64,000 nucleotides of DNA from Platycnemis pennipes (taxonomy: Eukaryota; Arthropoda; Insecta; Odonata; Platycnemididae). Within the stretch, counting starts at the first letter, position 1, and every line of letters starts with the position of its first letter. The position numbers and the translations under genes were made by a program. The stretch spans positions 20,775,088 to 20,839,087 of the forward strand of contig OW121846.1 in the NCBI GenBank assembly GCA_933228895.1, given 5' to 3'. Below the pieces are notes generated by a model. The model searched no databases and was not told where the DNA came from. It was given only the letters and a program-made list of their open reading frames with translations. Shown here in pieces: positions 11,901 to 24,024 of this stretch.

Positions 11901-13483
11901 GCTATTAATGCATATATGTACAGATTTTAAAACACTGAAAATGATTTGAATGACGGTGTTTGGCAGAGGATAGAACTTCACCAGGCATTGTATAATATGG
12001 TGCTACTGAATTCTGAACATTACTGTAATAAACTTATTTATGAGCAGCAATTTAAAAATGATTCTATATTATTTTGTAATTGAATTTACACTATCCTCTT
12101 AAAGGTCTGAGAAGTTTAGCTTAAATAGGAGCTATTTCAAACACAATCAGTATGTGTATCTATTGGTATAAATAATGGAATTTAGTGCCGTTATGGCATC
12201 AACCATAATCCTTACTGTACCTGGAGCAAAAGAATCATTAAATCTAATATTTTTTTATTGAAATTAATTTCAAGTGTCTAAGAGCAGTCGGTAAAACATT
12301 TGTTTGCCTCCCTAAAATAATGTGTAAAGAGTTATAATACTTTTCCTTGTGTAATCTATTTCTCGCCAGTTCACTTGGTGAAATGATTTTTTTTTATTTC
12401 CGTCATAAAAGCTTTTTCTCATGATTTGTACATATAACCCAACGTCAGTTCCACTTTCTCCGAGAAACGAGAACGTTCTGGACAAGATTTTCTCGAAAGA
12501 GATCATTTTACATGTCTTTGAATATCTCAATCGTTCTTACATTCCTCCCTCATGCACAAGCTACGTTGATTCAGCCTCTGATGGATTTAAAATGTGAATT
12601 TTTAAAGGCTTTTCCTGCTCCGATCACGGTCTTGGATATGAGCTCCCTTTGGGCTGACCCAGATAAGCAAAAAAAAACCCGAAAGCAAGCGGCACCAACG
12701 GACCAATCGCGCACCGGTTACTCCCGCGGCGGGAAGTAGTCCTCCCGACATCGCGCAGGAATCCTGGAAGGGGACTGCCGAAACGCACGACTGGCATTGA
12801 GTGCAGGAATTGGTCGCAGGCTGCGGGTTCGAATGGACCTCAATGGAGTGAAAGCTTGCCGGGGAAAGAGGTTGAGTGCTCCGTGGCAGTGGTTACGCCG
12901 GCAGAAGAGAAACGGGAATGCGAAGAGCAAGGGCATGCAAACCTGAGCAACATCATTACCAACTTCCGTAACACTTTTAATTTCATCGACGGAGAAATTT
13001 AGCGGACTAGAAATGTGCAATTATTAGATGTTGTATTTATGCAGATTTACAACGTCTCTATATCCTTGCTTTCAAGTATTTGATTCATGATTTTAACAAC
13101 TGTGTGGTCTAGAAATGATTGTGCAATGACTATTTTTAAATGCAGATGTTTTATTTTGAGGAAAATATCGTAATAATTACATAATATGGCAGGGTAGCCA
13201 AAGATTCTGATGAATGCACTAGAAGGAGGATGCATAAATGGAAGATATAGATTGCAAGACAATGTTTAGAATGCACCCAAAAGGGTGGAGAAAGAAGGAT
13301 TGATTGAGTTCATTCCCATTTGGAAAAATCGAGTGATAGAATTTCGCTCAACTGAGAGACCCCAATAGACGTTTTACTTGTAAGAGGTGGGTTTAAAATT
13401 ATTTGGGGGTTTATTTACAACAGGATGATATAGTTAACGAAATTTCGCAGTTGTTAGATTGGAGAAATTATTACGATGGTGTT
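11901..13483. other. Unassigned DNA
   Basis: No gene family is recognisable. A mildly GC-enriched patch lies at 12650-12960. Open frames at 12512-12739 (+) and 12718-13020 (-) have no known motif. Confidence 0.35.
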
Positions 13484-14036
13484 CATCTACATCTACATAA
13501 TACTCTGCAAGCCACCACAAAGGTGTGTGGCAGGGGTGATTTCTCACCAAATATGCACTACATATCATGCATAAAAAAGAAATAGTATTTATATACTAGT
13601 CAGAACTTCACTATTTAAAAAAGATAGAAATTGCAAAGCAAACATTCAAACACATTCTGTTAGTAGGGTTAGCTTAAAGTACTCATACCAACATGCAGCT
13701 ACCAATGCTATCCATTGCTACTCTCCAATTGGACATATTTACCGTTATTCGTATCTCTAATTGTACGAGGGGAAAGGGACATTTTGATTCTATCAGTTCT
13801 GCAATCAATTTCTCTAATTCTATGATTATGGTCCAGTCTGCCATAGTAAGTTGGGGTTCGCAAAATATTTTTAACATCATCTCTGAAAATTAGTCTAGGA
13901 ATTTATTTAAGAGATTAAGTCTAAATTTGAACCTGCGATCTGACAATGATTCCCATTTTAATTCATTTAATAGACTGGTTACGCAAAAATAATTATGGTA
14001 TCATCCCTTTACAAATCTTGCCTATCTTCGCTGCGA
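13484..14036 (-). mobile_element. 5'-truncated LINE copy
   Basis: Read on the minus strand, it ends with the family tail (about 13484-13565, catctacatctacataatac then the hairpin). Before that come the 3' untranslated part and a decayed RT C-terminal extension up to about 14036, where the codons for the SARF-type block stop at a sharp junction. Stops and frameshifts interrupt the coding part. It is closely related to the copies at 16607, 49187 and 59752. Confidence 0.85.
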
Positions 14037-14879
14037 ATTCCTCTCGGATTCCACCGGAACAGCCCTGGTGGAAAACCCGAGGAGACCTCACAAGCATTTT
14101 GCAGTAAAGTTTAATAGTACGGGGAGGGAATGCTTTGGCTGCGGAAGCGTTCACAGGAAATGCAATTGATGCGTGGTACCTTTTAGTAGTGCCCGAAGGA
14201 GAGGTTTACTTAAAAATATTATTTAGAGCGTTGCAGTGAATTACGCAGAAGCTTGGTGCTCGCGAAAAGTGAAATACCATAGATAAGAGGCTTTTAAAAT
14301 GGAGTGGTTGATAGGCAGACAAGCGAAGAAATACTGAGTATTGGTGCGGGGGTAAAGATACTGTCGGGGCAGATGGAGGAATAAGGGTGCCTCAGAAGTG
14401 GAATGAGGTGGATGGTGTTGCAACGGATCGCTGAATTTTGGATAATATTGATCAAGCGCTGAAGGAGTCGTATAGCTTCGCCGGAGGCGCAATGATTCCG
14501 CGCAAACGGTGTTTGTTACTGATGACAGAATGGAGAGCTTCAAAGGAAACTATAGAGGAACAGATTTCTGAGGTGAAGATTAGACCTAAATTAGCGATGT
14601 GGGCGGACGCTAGAATAGAGTGATGAGAGCACTCCAAAGACTTACTTCTAATTGTGTCATGTACAGATGATTAGGAATAATACTCCTTATAACTTTCCTG
14701 CTCCACAAATTAAAGAGAAGTTGTTACAGTGTACAAAGAGCCATGTTATTCATTCCGTTTTTGTAATAAAATGAACATGATAGGGCAAAAGGTGTCGTGA
14801 CGGAAAAAGCTCCTGGGAATAGACGTCTGCTTTCATGTAGCCTTCAAGCTCAAATGCACAGAGAGCTAAACACATGAGC
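14037..14879. other. Unassigned DNA
   Basis: No conserved gene is visible. The frames at 14438-14623 (+) and 14452-14637 (-) are antisense shadows of each other. Confidence 0.35.
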
Positions 14880-15425
14880 GTCATTTCTTGTGCGCAGGCG
14901 CGGGAGAGAGAGAGAAAGGCTCCCATAACAGGGAATAACGCCGTGTAATTTCGTTTTCTAGGTCTGATGACGAGGAGCGGTTGGGGGAGGGCGGGGGGAG
15001 GGTGGGAGTGTGACTGGGAGGAGAGAGGGGCTCCGTAACGAAAGCACGCATGTTGGACGGCGAAGAAGAAATCTGTCTCTCCCCGGGGGAACTTTCACGG
15101 CGAAGTCCCACGGTCACCCCCTCCTGCCCCCTTCGAAGGGGAATCTCCTCCGGGATTTAGTAGAGCGCGAACGGCACTGCCCGGCTCTCTCGCCGGCTTG
15201 AAGGGTGGGTGGACGGAGGAAGCGGTTTGGGATGGAATTGGGGTTTTGCGTCGCGGGGGTTTGGCGGGTCGACGCGATGGATGCTGGGAAATGGGCTGGT
15301 GGGGGTGCGGACATGCATCGACGTAGCCCGAGGTGCGAGCCACTCGATTTGCATTCGCGTCGACGGAGTGCCCTGCGAGCGACCTGCCCCTCGATTGTTC
15401 GGTGGGGGGGGGGGAACGATTACCA
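14880..15425. other. CpG-dense block with purine/pyrimidine asymmetry
   Basis: A G-rich + strand stretch with CpG-rich segments and a poly-G run near 15404-15414. Open frames on both strands (for example 15095-15430) are composition artefacts rich in R, P and S. It lies about 9 kb upstream of the vri coding exon and may be part of its regulatory region, but I find no CACGTG or TTACGTAA in it. Confidence 0.35.
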
Positions 15426-16606
15426 AACATGCCCTAAATATGCGTGCAAATAGTAGGTGTAATACCACCTTATTGAAGAAACGTGTCAGTTATGCAGCAT
15501 AAAGGCAAGAGAAACTAAATGAATAGTATCCATGCAGGAAAATATTAGCCTTTAATTGCCCAGGTACTTGTTAAAATGGAAATTTTTAATATTTCAGTGC
15601 ATGAAAAGATACAGTCAACACAAATTGGTAGTCTTAGAAATTTCTTTCAGAAAAGCTACACGCCACCTGCATTTCACCAACGTATTTTATTACTAGGTAT
15701 GTTGCCTTTCTTTTATGACGTCATTATTTTTTTCCGGGACGAAAAACAAGATTTTGTCTTATAACAGGCTAATCTTGTGCTTCTGATAAAATCTAGCATA
15801 GTACGCGCGTGTTGTTAATATATTTGTATCACCTTCGACAAACAGACCAGCTTTAAATTGACTAAATATCGTAATTTTTGCAGGTGATCTTAGCCTACTG
15901 CTCAGACTTGTCACTGATATCCACGAGTTGAGGGCATGCGACAGTCAACCGATTGAGTTGGGAGAAATATTTGAATTATGATTTCACTGCATGGGAGAAA
16001 GCAGGGAAAATGGGTGAATGGATTGGCCGACAGTTACGCATTTGAGGGCACTTTAGAAAGTGTGGCGGAGGTGGAGAGGGAAGGGAGGCCGAAAACTTGA
16101 GAAGACATTCAATGATGTAATTTATCCACGGCTTAATATTGACGTTTAAAAATTACCTAAATGGATATACATTGGCTCCTACGGAAGTTCAGATTCACGG
16201 ACATCATGACACATTCCGGCTTTCCCCCCGGAGGTTCCCGGAGAACGCGCCCTCGAACCAACGATCACCGCTGACCTTTTTCCTTAGCTTTATGTTTCCG
16301 GCAGGAAAAATCCGCTTTCAAAGAGATGTAAAAGGAGATGAAAGATGAGAATGGTGGCCATCTCTGCGATTAGCAATCAGTGAAATCTGACGTTTACACT
16401 GATTCAGTCGATCGAGAGACATAAGGAAAATAGGAAGAGGAAGAATTGGTTGATAATATCGCCATTGTTTTAGCCAGTGATTAGCTGAAGAAGAAAAAAA
16501 AACAGTCAGTTCAATATAGGTTAAGGAGGATGTGCTAGACCCAGCGATAGCGATGAGCTAGTGAGAAGGCCTTGTAAGAAGCGTTTGGAGAAGGCCTCCA
16601 CAAAGA
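15426..16606. other. Unassigned AT-rich DNA
   Basis: No gene, RNA or repeat recognised. Confidence 0.35.
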
Positions 16607-17258
16607 AATCAGCTACTTTTCCCTTGTTAGACCTCATTTGGAATATGCTTCCAGTGTATGGGATCCCTACGAAATCGGTCTAAATAATGAACTTGAACGT
16701 GTGCAGCGAAGATCGGTAAGATATGTAAAGGGACGATACGATAATTATATTAGCGTAACCAGTCTATTAAATGAATTGAAATGGGAATCATTGTCAGATC
16801 GCAGGATGAAATTTAAACCTAATCTCTTAAATAAATTCCAATACAATATTTTCAGTGATGATGTTAAAAATATTTTGCGAACCTCAACTTTCTATGGCAG
16901 ACTGGACCATAATCATAAAATTAGAGAAATTTACTGCCGAACTGACAGATTCGAAATGTCCTTTTTTCCTCGTACAATTAGGGATATGAATAACGGTAAA
17001 TATATCCAGTACGAGTGTAGCAATGGATAACATTCGTAGCTGCATGTTGGTATGAGTACTTAAAGCTAACCCTACTAACAGAATGTTTTTGCATGTTTGC
17101 TTTGCAATTTATATCTTTTTTAAATAGTGAAGTTCTGACTAGTATATAAATACTATTCCTTTTTTATGCATGATATGTAGTGCATGTTTGGTGAGAAATC
17201 ACCCCCTGCCACACACCTTTGTGGTGGCTTACAGGGTATTATGTAGGTGTAGAATAGA
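16607..17258 (+). mobile_element. LINE 3' fragment, best-preserved RT C-terminal frame
   Basis: The frame 16638-17030 (130 codons) carries the RT C-terminal extension without internal stops. Motifs in order are LEYASSVWDPYEIGLNN (written at 16638 as MEYASS), RVQRRSVRYVKGRYDN, SVTSLLNELKWESLSDRR, YGRLDHNHKIREI and RDMNNGKYIQYE. A 3' untranslated part and the hairpin tail (about 17170-17258) follow. The endonuclease and RT catalytic core are absent, so this is a dead 5'-truncated copy despite its open frame. It is a good reference for the family's 3' end. Confidence 0.85.
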
Positions 17259-18659
17259 TATAGAAATAAATCCTTCACGCAATATATTTCCTCACTCATT
17301 GTATAAAGCGGGTGATAATCCTTTTAAACTATTCATTGCCAACTATGTTTGATATTGTTGACATGGTGTTAATTGATTAACCAATGTTTTGAGGACACCT
17401 AAATTATTGTAGGTTATGTCATTTTTTATTGGTGGATTAGGGCTCCATTACAATGAGCCCCACATTCGCTTCAATTTTCCCCTAAATCTGCTCTCCTAAA
17501 TGGTTGGACTTGGCCCGGTGGCTATTTATACAGGCAGCTACTTCGTGGAATCTCGGCGTGTAACGATGCGTTACGCGAGGGGCAGGTGAGATGGGACGTT
17601 CCCACGGCCCAAATTAATTGCTGAGATCAACATGGAGTGGAGAGCGATTATGTCTCACACCATTGCCGCGCGATGACTGCTATCAGGAACATGGGAAAAA
17701 GTTTAAATCATCGACGCTTTCCGGCAACGACAAGAGAAAGGTGCTTGGTCGTGAATTTTGGCAGTGTTAGGTCTTGATTCCAAGAACTACTGGGGACTTT
17801 CGGGTATTAACTCAGCCGAAGCTCGATGTTTAATGAAAGATTATGAGGAAACGCTCGTGATATTCGCGTTTCTCCGGAGTATTTCCTTGACCTCAGCCAA
17901 TTTCAGGAATTACTGTTTTTTTGAGGTTCAAGGAAGGGGCACATTATCTCTTTAGTAATCATTAACCGTGGGCAATAAATTTTGACTCTTTCACACCCGA
18001 TTATTACAGTCTTTGTTCACCTTCTAAAATCGTTGAGCAGTTTGCGAATAATGTGTGATGACTGAAAACTTGGAAGCGCTACCCAACTGGGTTTTCCACG
18101 GCTGTCATCCAAATCGAGAACGGGTTCAATACCAAGAATGTGTAAGTAACGCCCGATACCCTTTTGTTATGGAGGCCTTTGTCTGGAGTATTTCCTCTCC
18201 TGCAACGGGGCTCATCAGCAATGCAGAACGGGTTGAGTGTTGAGTTTTAGTCTTGAGTTTTCAAGAGATTAAGTAAGCCCAGGAAGTAGCGGCGAGGTGA
18301 TTGAAGCCGCCTTCCACGATACGATTCCAATATCTAAAGCCATTAACGCCCTCCATTCCAATTCCAAGAAATATAAGATTCCGATTCCGGAAAAAATCAC
18401 GTGAAGCACGAGGGAAAACGAAGGAAGTTTCATCTATATTTTATTTCGTTTGCTATTTTTTTGCTATTTTTCAAAAGTGAGTTTTGTCAGACACATTTTC
18501 GTCCTAAACATGTCATTAATGAAAAGGAATTAGCAGGCTCTCGGCAAGGGATCAATACTTTGCCTCTGTTCCAGAGTGCTGAATGGGAATTTCCAGAGTA
18601 GTTGTATTTTCTTCCCTAAGCTGAGCGGATCGAAATCATAATTGATCACCGCCAGTTTG
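17259..18659. other. Unassigned AT-rich DNA
   Basis: No recognisable gene or repeat. Short frames at 17758-17955 and 18055-18243 have no family features. Confidence 0.35.
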
Positions 18660-20010
18660 GCATCAAAACATTGGCAGAGGGCAGTAGGGAACGTCGCTGC
18701 CTAATTGTTACACGGCTCCGCAGAATTGTGCTGCGTAGGGTATTACGGCGCTCTCCCCCTTCCCCCTTGGAAAAAATCGCCGTATTTCTCTCGCCCCGCG
18801 CCGGGTGCAGTTGGCTCGAGTGGAAGCTGCGCCGTTCACTCACCCTGCCTCTCTTTCCCAGCACCAGCAAGGCGTCGCCCATCCTTCGACTCCCACTGCC
18901 CACAAATCCGCGTCTCCCATGCAGCATCTCGGAACGGGATCATGCTTACGTAACGGGCAAAATACATCACGTCATCAAGGTGACCCATCGCGACTGTGAT
19001 TGGTGAGTCAGAGGGGGTGGTGTCCTCCACGGCCGTTTCCCTTCTCTCCCCAACGTCTCCCCACCCCCGGCGTCGGCCCCCTCCCCCTCCTTCCCCTCCG
19101 CTCCAAGTAGGGGCGGGCGGGGCCTCCCCTCCCCACCCCTCCGCCTCGGATACTCCCGCGAAACACAGTCGCCGAGAGCTCAGTGCGTTGAGCGGCGCCG
19201 TTCTGAAAGGTTGTTCTTACCCAGAGTGTACCGCGCGAGAGGCGTCCTTCGACCTCGCTTGCTTGCACGAGGCCATTCGTGACCTCCCGAGCGCAGAGGC
19301 CCTGCCAGCGAGGGTTTCAGTGAGAGACGTGCCACCAACCCAAGTGTTAATCGGCGAGGGGAGAGTGTTGTTTGTTGAGTGCTCTTGAGCTCCAGACAGC
19401 AGGATCAGTTTCTCGTGGACTTCGCACCAGTGCATCCGGACTACCATTGCCTTAGGTTAGTGTGGCTTCCTTCCGATGCTGGGGTTGCGGCCCCGATGGT
19501 TTGGCATCTCTCTTGTGCTGTTGTTGGTGTGTCCGCCGGCTCTTGTGTTTTGTTGTGCTCCGCGCCGTCGACCCTGAAACGCTGCCCTCGCCGCTAGATC
19601 CGCTCGCTCTTCGTTGCCCGCGGTTCGTTGAGCCTTCACGCGCGCCTAGTGCACTCCGGGAAGTCGCTTGTCATTCTCGGAATCCGCGGAGATAGCGTGG
19701 AGTCTGCGGTTTTCCCAGCCTCCACTCGGGGCCCGCCGAAGTTTCCCCACTACCTCCTGGGTCTCCGCGAGGGCTCTTCGCCCGTGACACTTTGAGGTCC
19801 CCCGCAATCCGAGAAATCCTCATCTTGCATGCTGCGTGCTCTCTCCTCTCCCTACCCGAGCATTAAGCTTACTGTGGGACTCCGAAGCACTTGACTTTCG
19901 TTCCGAGTGCCGCAGTAAGCGCACCGTGTTTACCTGTCTCACCGCCCGAGAGAGAAACAAAATTTTGTCCTCGGTCGGCTGAGTACCGGTCAACGTAAGC
20001 TAATCAGCTT
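18660..20010 (+). promoter_or_regulatory. CpG island, candidate vri promoter and 5' exon
   Basis: This 1.3-kb CpG-dense island is the largest in the window and lies about 4-5 kb upstream of the vri coding exon on the same strand. Its left part has a D-box (18946-18953), a CRE-like TCACGTCA (18967-18974), an inverted CCAAT box (ATTGG, 18999-19003) and a perfect AP-1 site TGAGTCA (19004-19010). An initiator match TCAGTG at 19180-19185 has a DPE match GGTTG at 19209-19213, exactly +28 to +32 from the A at 19182. Possible 5' splice sites follow (AG/GTTAGT at 19455/19456; AAC/GTAAGC at 19993/19994). Open frames here are probably untranslated leader, not protein. Confidence 0.5.
18946..18953. promoter_or_regulatory. 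Perfect D-box (V/P-box) TTACGTAA
   Basis: An exact VRI/PDP1-type palindrome in the context gcTTACGTAACgg, about 236 bp upstream of the Inr/DPE pair at 19180-19213. It shares 11 bases of context with the site at 10835. It could allow VRI or PDP1 feedback on vri, which is inference. Confidence 0.45.
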
Positions 20011-20292
20011 CCCTGTCACTCTTTCAGTTCTTTAAAATGCGTACTCGGGTCACTTGCAGTTAACGCTCAGATTGTTTCAAAGGATTAGGATTCTGAGTAT
20101 TTTCTGAGCGCGTAAAAGGAACATCCCCTAAGTTTAGTGAAATCGGTCGGTAATTTTTATTTGTAATACTTGTTTCCATGGCACCATGATATAAGATTGT
20201 AGCTGTTGCTCAGACATACGAATTCATCGCCTGTCATCACCGTACTCTTCAGAGGGAGGTTTGCAGGATCGTAGGGGTTGCGATCGGCTAGT

Positions 20293-20298
20293 CACGTG
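20293..20298. promoter_or_regulatory. Single CACGTG E-box
   Basis: A perfect E-box (gtCACGTGcg) in the GC-rich shoulder at 20220-20400 between the two proximal CpG islands. It may add to the upstream regulation of vri. Confidence 0.35.
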
Positions 20299-20869
20299 CG
20301 AGGGAGTAGGGCAAGCAACGTGTGGTGTCGCCGTTCCGACAGCATCCGGCGGCCGAGGAAGTGGCGACTCCTTGCGGTCCCCACCTCGGTGTGGTCCCCC
20401 CAACACTCTTACCATTTGCATACTCTGCACCACCATGTAAACTGATTGCCTTCAGTGGCTAAATATTCATATCCCCGACGGTACGTTCTCTCCTTCTACA
20501 ACCTTTGGCTTATTTACTTAAGTCATAGCCAGGCGTCATTAAAAGCTAATTTACGTTAAAAATAACCCCGTTGTTCTTGGGATATTTTATTTGTTTTCAA
20601 ATTTCGTCGATTATCTCAAACGTAAGAATATATTCCGTTTTTGGCGAGCTTATGTCGTGTACTTATTGTTACCTGACCATACTAATAGTATTTTCCATTT
20701 TCAATGATACATAATAATTAGCGCGATGAACTTTCTATTGGAAAGTTGAGTCATTATGATTCCGGGACGTAACCAGCCTATTTCAGTAATTTCGCGGAAT
20801 TACGCTACTAAAATTAAATCCTCGCCCTCATTGTTTAGAGCACTTTGGGCGAACCAGGAAAATGAAAAA

Positions 20870-21320
20870 GTGGTTCATTCCCGCTCGCGCGGGCCCGCGC
20901 TGTGGGAGGGAACGCGTGTTTTGGCGGGCGAAATTGGGAGCCGGGGCGGACGGCCGATTACCCCCGAGCGCCGGGGATCGCAGCCACGTGACGCTCGGCT
21001 CACGTGCTCACGACCGCCTAACGGTGAGCGGGCCCGCCGACCGACCGGCCGCCCACCTGTTGATCAGCGTCCCCGCACGATGTGTCGGCTTTTGGCGGGC
21101 GGTCCACACCGCCCGCAAACTCCCCCACCCCTTCTCTTTTCCCTTCGCCATCCCCCTTCACCTCCCATGGCGTCCCGCGAGAGCGCATATTTCACGCCCC
21201 GAGTCGTCGCGGCAGCTCTTGCCCCCTGCCGCCTCCCCTGCCCGCCGAAAACAAACCCCGCCTCAGTGTCAAGCGCCAAGACCCTGGCGAGCCCCCATTC
21301 GGTGGCCCTATAAGCACGCG
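20870..21320 (+). promoter_or_regulatory. CpG island with paired E-boxes and TATA box
   Basis: Two perfect CACGTG E-boxes at 20985-20990 and 21001-21006 are separated by 10 bp. About 300 bp downstream is a TATA-like element (cTATAAGc, 21309-21314), which would place initiation near 21338-21342. A possible 5' splice site AAC/GTATGT lies at 21377/21378. Together with the 3' splice site at 24004 this would give a short untranslated first exon and a 2.6-kb intron. Paired E-boxes are typical of circadian promoters such as per, tim and vri. The arrangement is seen directly; use by vri is inferred. Confidence 0.5.
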
Positions 21321-21699
21321 ATCGGGTGGTACTGCATTGTGCGGAACATTGGCCGTGTTCACTCCGAGGAATACAACGTATGTATCATTTGTGCATTCAA
21401 TGCAAAGTGTTGCTGTTATGCAAATTTTGTGCCGTGCTTCGTGTGATCCGAATGACGTATTGTATGGAGTGAGAGGTTTTTCCAGTTCGTAGTTTCCTTA
21501 TCGATATCCCTGAATTCCCCGTCCACGCTCTTTGAGTACAAGTGATTGCGTGTTGCAGAAATCTTACCCAATTTCCCGCGTAGAGAAGGGCCATCTCGTG
21601 GTCCCGACCGTAATCGTTATAAAATTTAAACGGTTGTTACTACATGTTTTAGTTTAATTTTCTCGGGAAGTTGCGTTATTTATGATTCAGAAAAAGGAT

Positions 21700-22018
21700 C
21701 TTGTGTAGCACAGTGGTCTGCGCAGTGGCCCGGAAAGGCATAGGTCCGTGGTTCGATTCCCGGTCTAGGTGAATTTTTCTCATGGCAATTAATTTAAAGT
21801 GTGATGTAAGGAATCCTTAATTTTACACCCGAAGTAAGTCTTGGTGAAATAGTTGTTCCGTCTTTACGCAGACTTGTTTGGAAAACCACCCACTTGCGTA
21901 AAAAATCTAGGCACGAAAAAATATTCCCTTTGCGCTACCCTATTATTATTGTATCGACTCCTTGCACTCCGAGGTAGTTATCCTTGATGGACCTGAGGCC
22001 GAGAGATCCCGACCATGT
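21700..22018 (+). mobile_element. tRNA-derived SINE inside presumed vri intron
   Basis: An A box TAGCACAGTGG (21706-21716) and B box GGTTCGATTCC (21750-21760) have tRNA-like spacing. A non-tRNA body follows, ending in a conserved-looking gaggccgagagatcccgacc and a T run. The body differs from the SINE family at 11626, 34720 and 50160, so it is a second family. The 3' limit is approximate. Confidence 0.6.
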
Positions 22019-23989
22019 TTTTTTATGTGAAGTTTGTGATGACAGCGTATATCTTATGGAAAATTTTGATACCAAAACGGAATTTTATTTAAAAAAAAAT
22101 TTTCGTATGTTTATGCAAAAGATAGGAAGGCAATGATCCTCGAAGATTTTCATTTTAGTTACGTAGTGGAAACATTTACATTTTATTTTGCGCTGACTTG
22201 CATGAGATACAGTTTTTCCTCTTTGAGTTGCATTTAATGCGCGCTTGCGTGTGTTTTAAATACTTCTGCGTAGATATTCGCTCACGTTTATGTGTTTGAA
22301 TCCCCATCCCGCTTATTTTCATGACGGAAAGAGTAAACGCGCGTCTTTCGATAGCTAGAGGTCAAGCTAATGGCATCAAGTGACAGTCACGGCGACTGTT
22401 CTGTTTGCCTAAGTGCCCTGCGAACTAATTTTCACCGAATTGCTAATGATTGAATTTATTAGTTAATTGTTTGTAGTCAATGATATAAAAAATTATTTTT
22501 AATAGTACGTGTTCAAATCTTTCGCATATTCCATTGAAGAGCATGAAGACAAGTAATTCCTGTTTCTACTTTTGAGAAAATTTCCTTTATGAAGCGGCGA
22601 AATTTCAGTTCCTTCCTTGGTGGGCAAAACTGTCAAATACAAGGACAACTGTTTCACCATAAACCAGATATTTGGTTTTGGGTGAATATGTCTGAATATT
22701 AAAATGACTTATTAACTGAGCTAATGTCAAATTGTCGTGAATCGAGCAAATTGGTCTCTTTGTGGCCTGGTTCTATTCTCTAATATTTTTACAGAATTTA
22801 TGTGTTGGATACTCTATGTCAAAATATTGCCGTGTTACCCTCAGGGGGGCAAAACTTTCTAATCTGCGAAATTTTGAAAACTTCCTTACTTCTGCTTTGT
22901 ATAGAGATAGAGATGTGTATCGGTATTATCGGTCATTGAGATAACTTTATAGTTAGCCCTTGCGAAGCTGAAAGGTTGATAACACTTTCTCATGCTGCAA
23001 GGTTTCCTTAAGAGTCTATTTAGCAGCCCATAGCATTGCACTTGCCATTCAATCAGTTAATTTTTTTGTTGAAAAAATATTGGTATGCATGTCATTTGGC
23101 ATTTGACTCTTGCTGCGTTCAGCGTAAATAGCTCTTTCGAGTAAAGGCCTATCGCCGTTCTTCCTCCCGTCTGTCGTGCCTAATGGACACTTTATTTTGA
23201 CCTTCAAGTTTTGAAACATGATAGCATTTATACGTGCACTTGGATATTTTCTTCTAGGTTTTAGCCTCCATTTTCTGACCTTGAACCCGATTTGTTTTTT
23301 GAAATTCAGTAAATGAGCAAATAAGTATAATTTTCCAAATCTTTAATCTGCCATTTAATCGTAAATACATATTTTCTTGAAAATCTGTGTTTAAACGCGA
23401 ATCCATTTTATTAGTATTATTTTTTTACTCTAATGCTCGCAGAGTCTTAGGTGCTATATCTTTGGTTTTCAAGGAAACACAGGAGCCGTAGAAGATATGA
23501 TACTTATATATTAGGCAGTGTTTTCAGTTTCCCACGTAATATTTTCTTGCTGGGAATGCTTGATACATCTCAATTGTACTACATTAATCCCCATAACTGT
23601 GTCAAATGCTTCTGGAACTTTTGGCTGTCTTTATGCATGTCTATAACAAGCTGAGATTTTTAATTTTAACTAAATTACACAATACGCTTAACCAAGTGCA
23701 GTTTAAAAGTACCAATTTCTCACAATTAATATTTTTAGTGTAAAACTGTTGATGTTACACTTGGAATTTAAATATTAGTTCGTGTGTGCATTCATTGAGA
23801 TGCAAGAAAATAAATTTGAGAAGGATTATCTTTATAAAATATAATGATATTTGCGTAAAATATTTAATCCAGAATTGTTTACCAGCAGTTTTTGTTTTTG
23901 CCTTCCCCCCTTAAGTCACATTATTGCTTTAGATTTACCTTTCATCTCTATTTTTCTCGTTATAAGTCGATGTTTTTCTTATGGATATT
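22019..23989 (+). other. Presumed vri intron, AT-rich
   Basis: No exon or repeat is recognisable. The stretch ends in a pyrimidine-rich tract (tttttcttatggatatttcttatcttctacag) leading into the vri coding exon. A short frame at 23451-23654 is not convincing. Confidence 0.4.
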
Positions 23990-24004
23990 TCTTATCTTCT
24001 ACAG
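23985..24004 (+). other. vri: 3' splice site of the vri coding exon
   Basis: The tract atttcttatcttctacag ends at 24004 and fits an insect splice acceptor. The open frame continues upstream of it to 23851, but that part encodes low-complexity hydrophobic residues typical of translated intron. The exon would open with two bases of a split codon (phase 1), reading D-V-L-R-Q-Q-I before the methionine at 24025. Confidence 0.7.
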
Positions 24005-24024
24005 ATGTGCTGAGGCAGCAAATT

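Noticed and set aside
18996..19388. 130-codon proline-rich frame in the proximal island
   Set aside because: Composition-driven, no domain, and it overlaps the proposed initiation site. More likely leader sequence.
20756..21492. Frames of 136-194 codons over the E-box island
   Set aside because: Three overlapping frames with GC-driven composition and no conserved motif.
23851..24004. N-terminal 51 codons of the vri open frame
   Set aside because: They lie upstream of a strong splice acceptor and encode a hydrophobic, pyrimidine-tract-derived peptide unlike any VRI.
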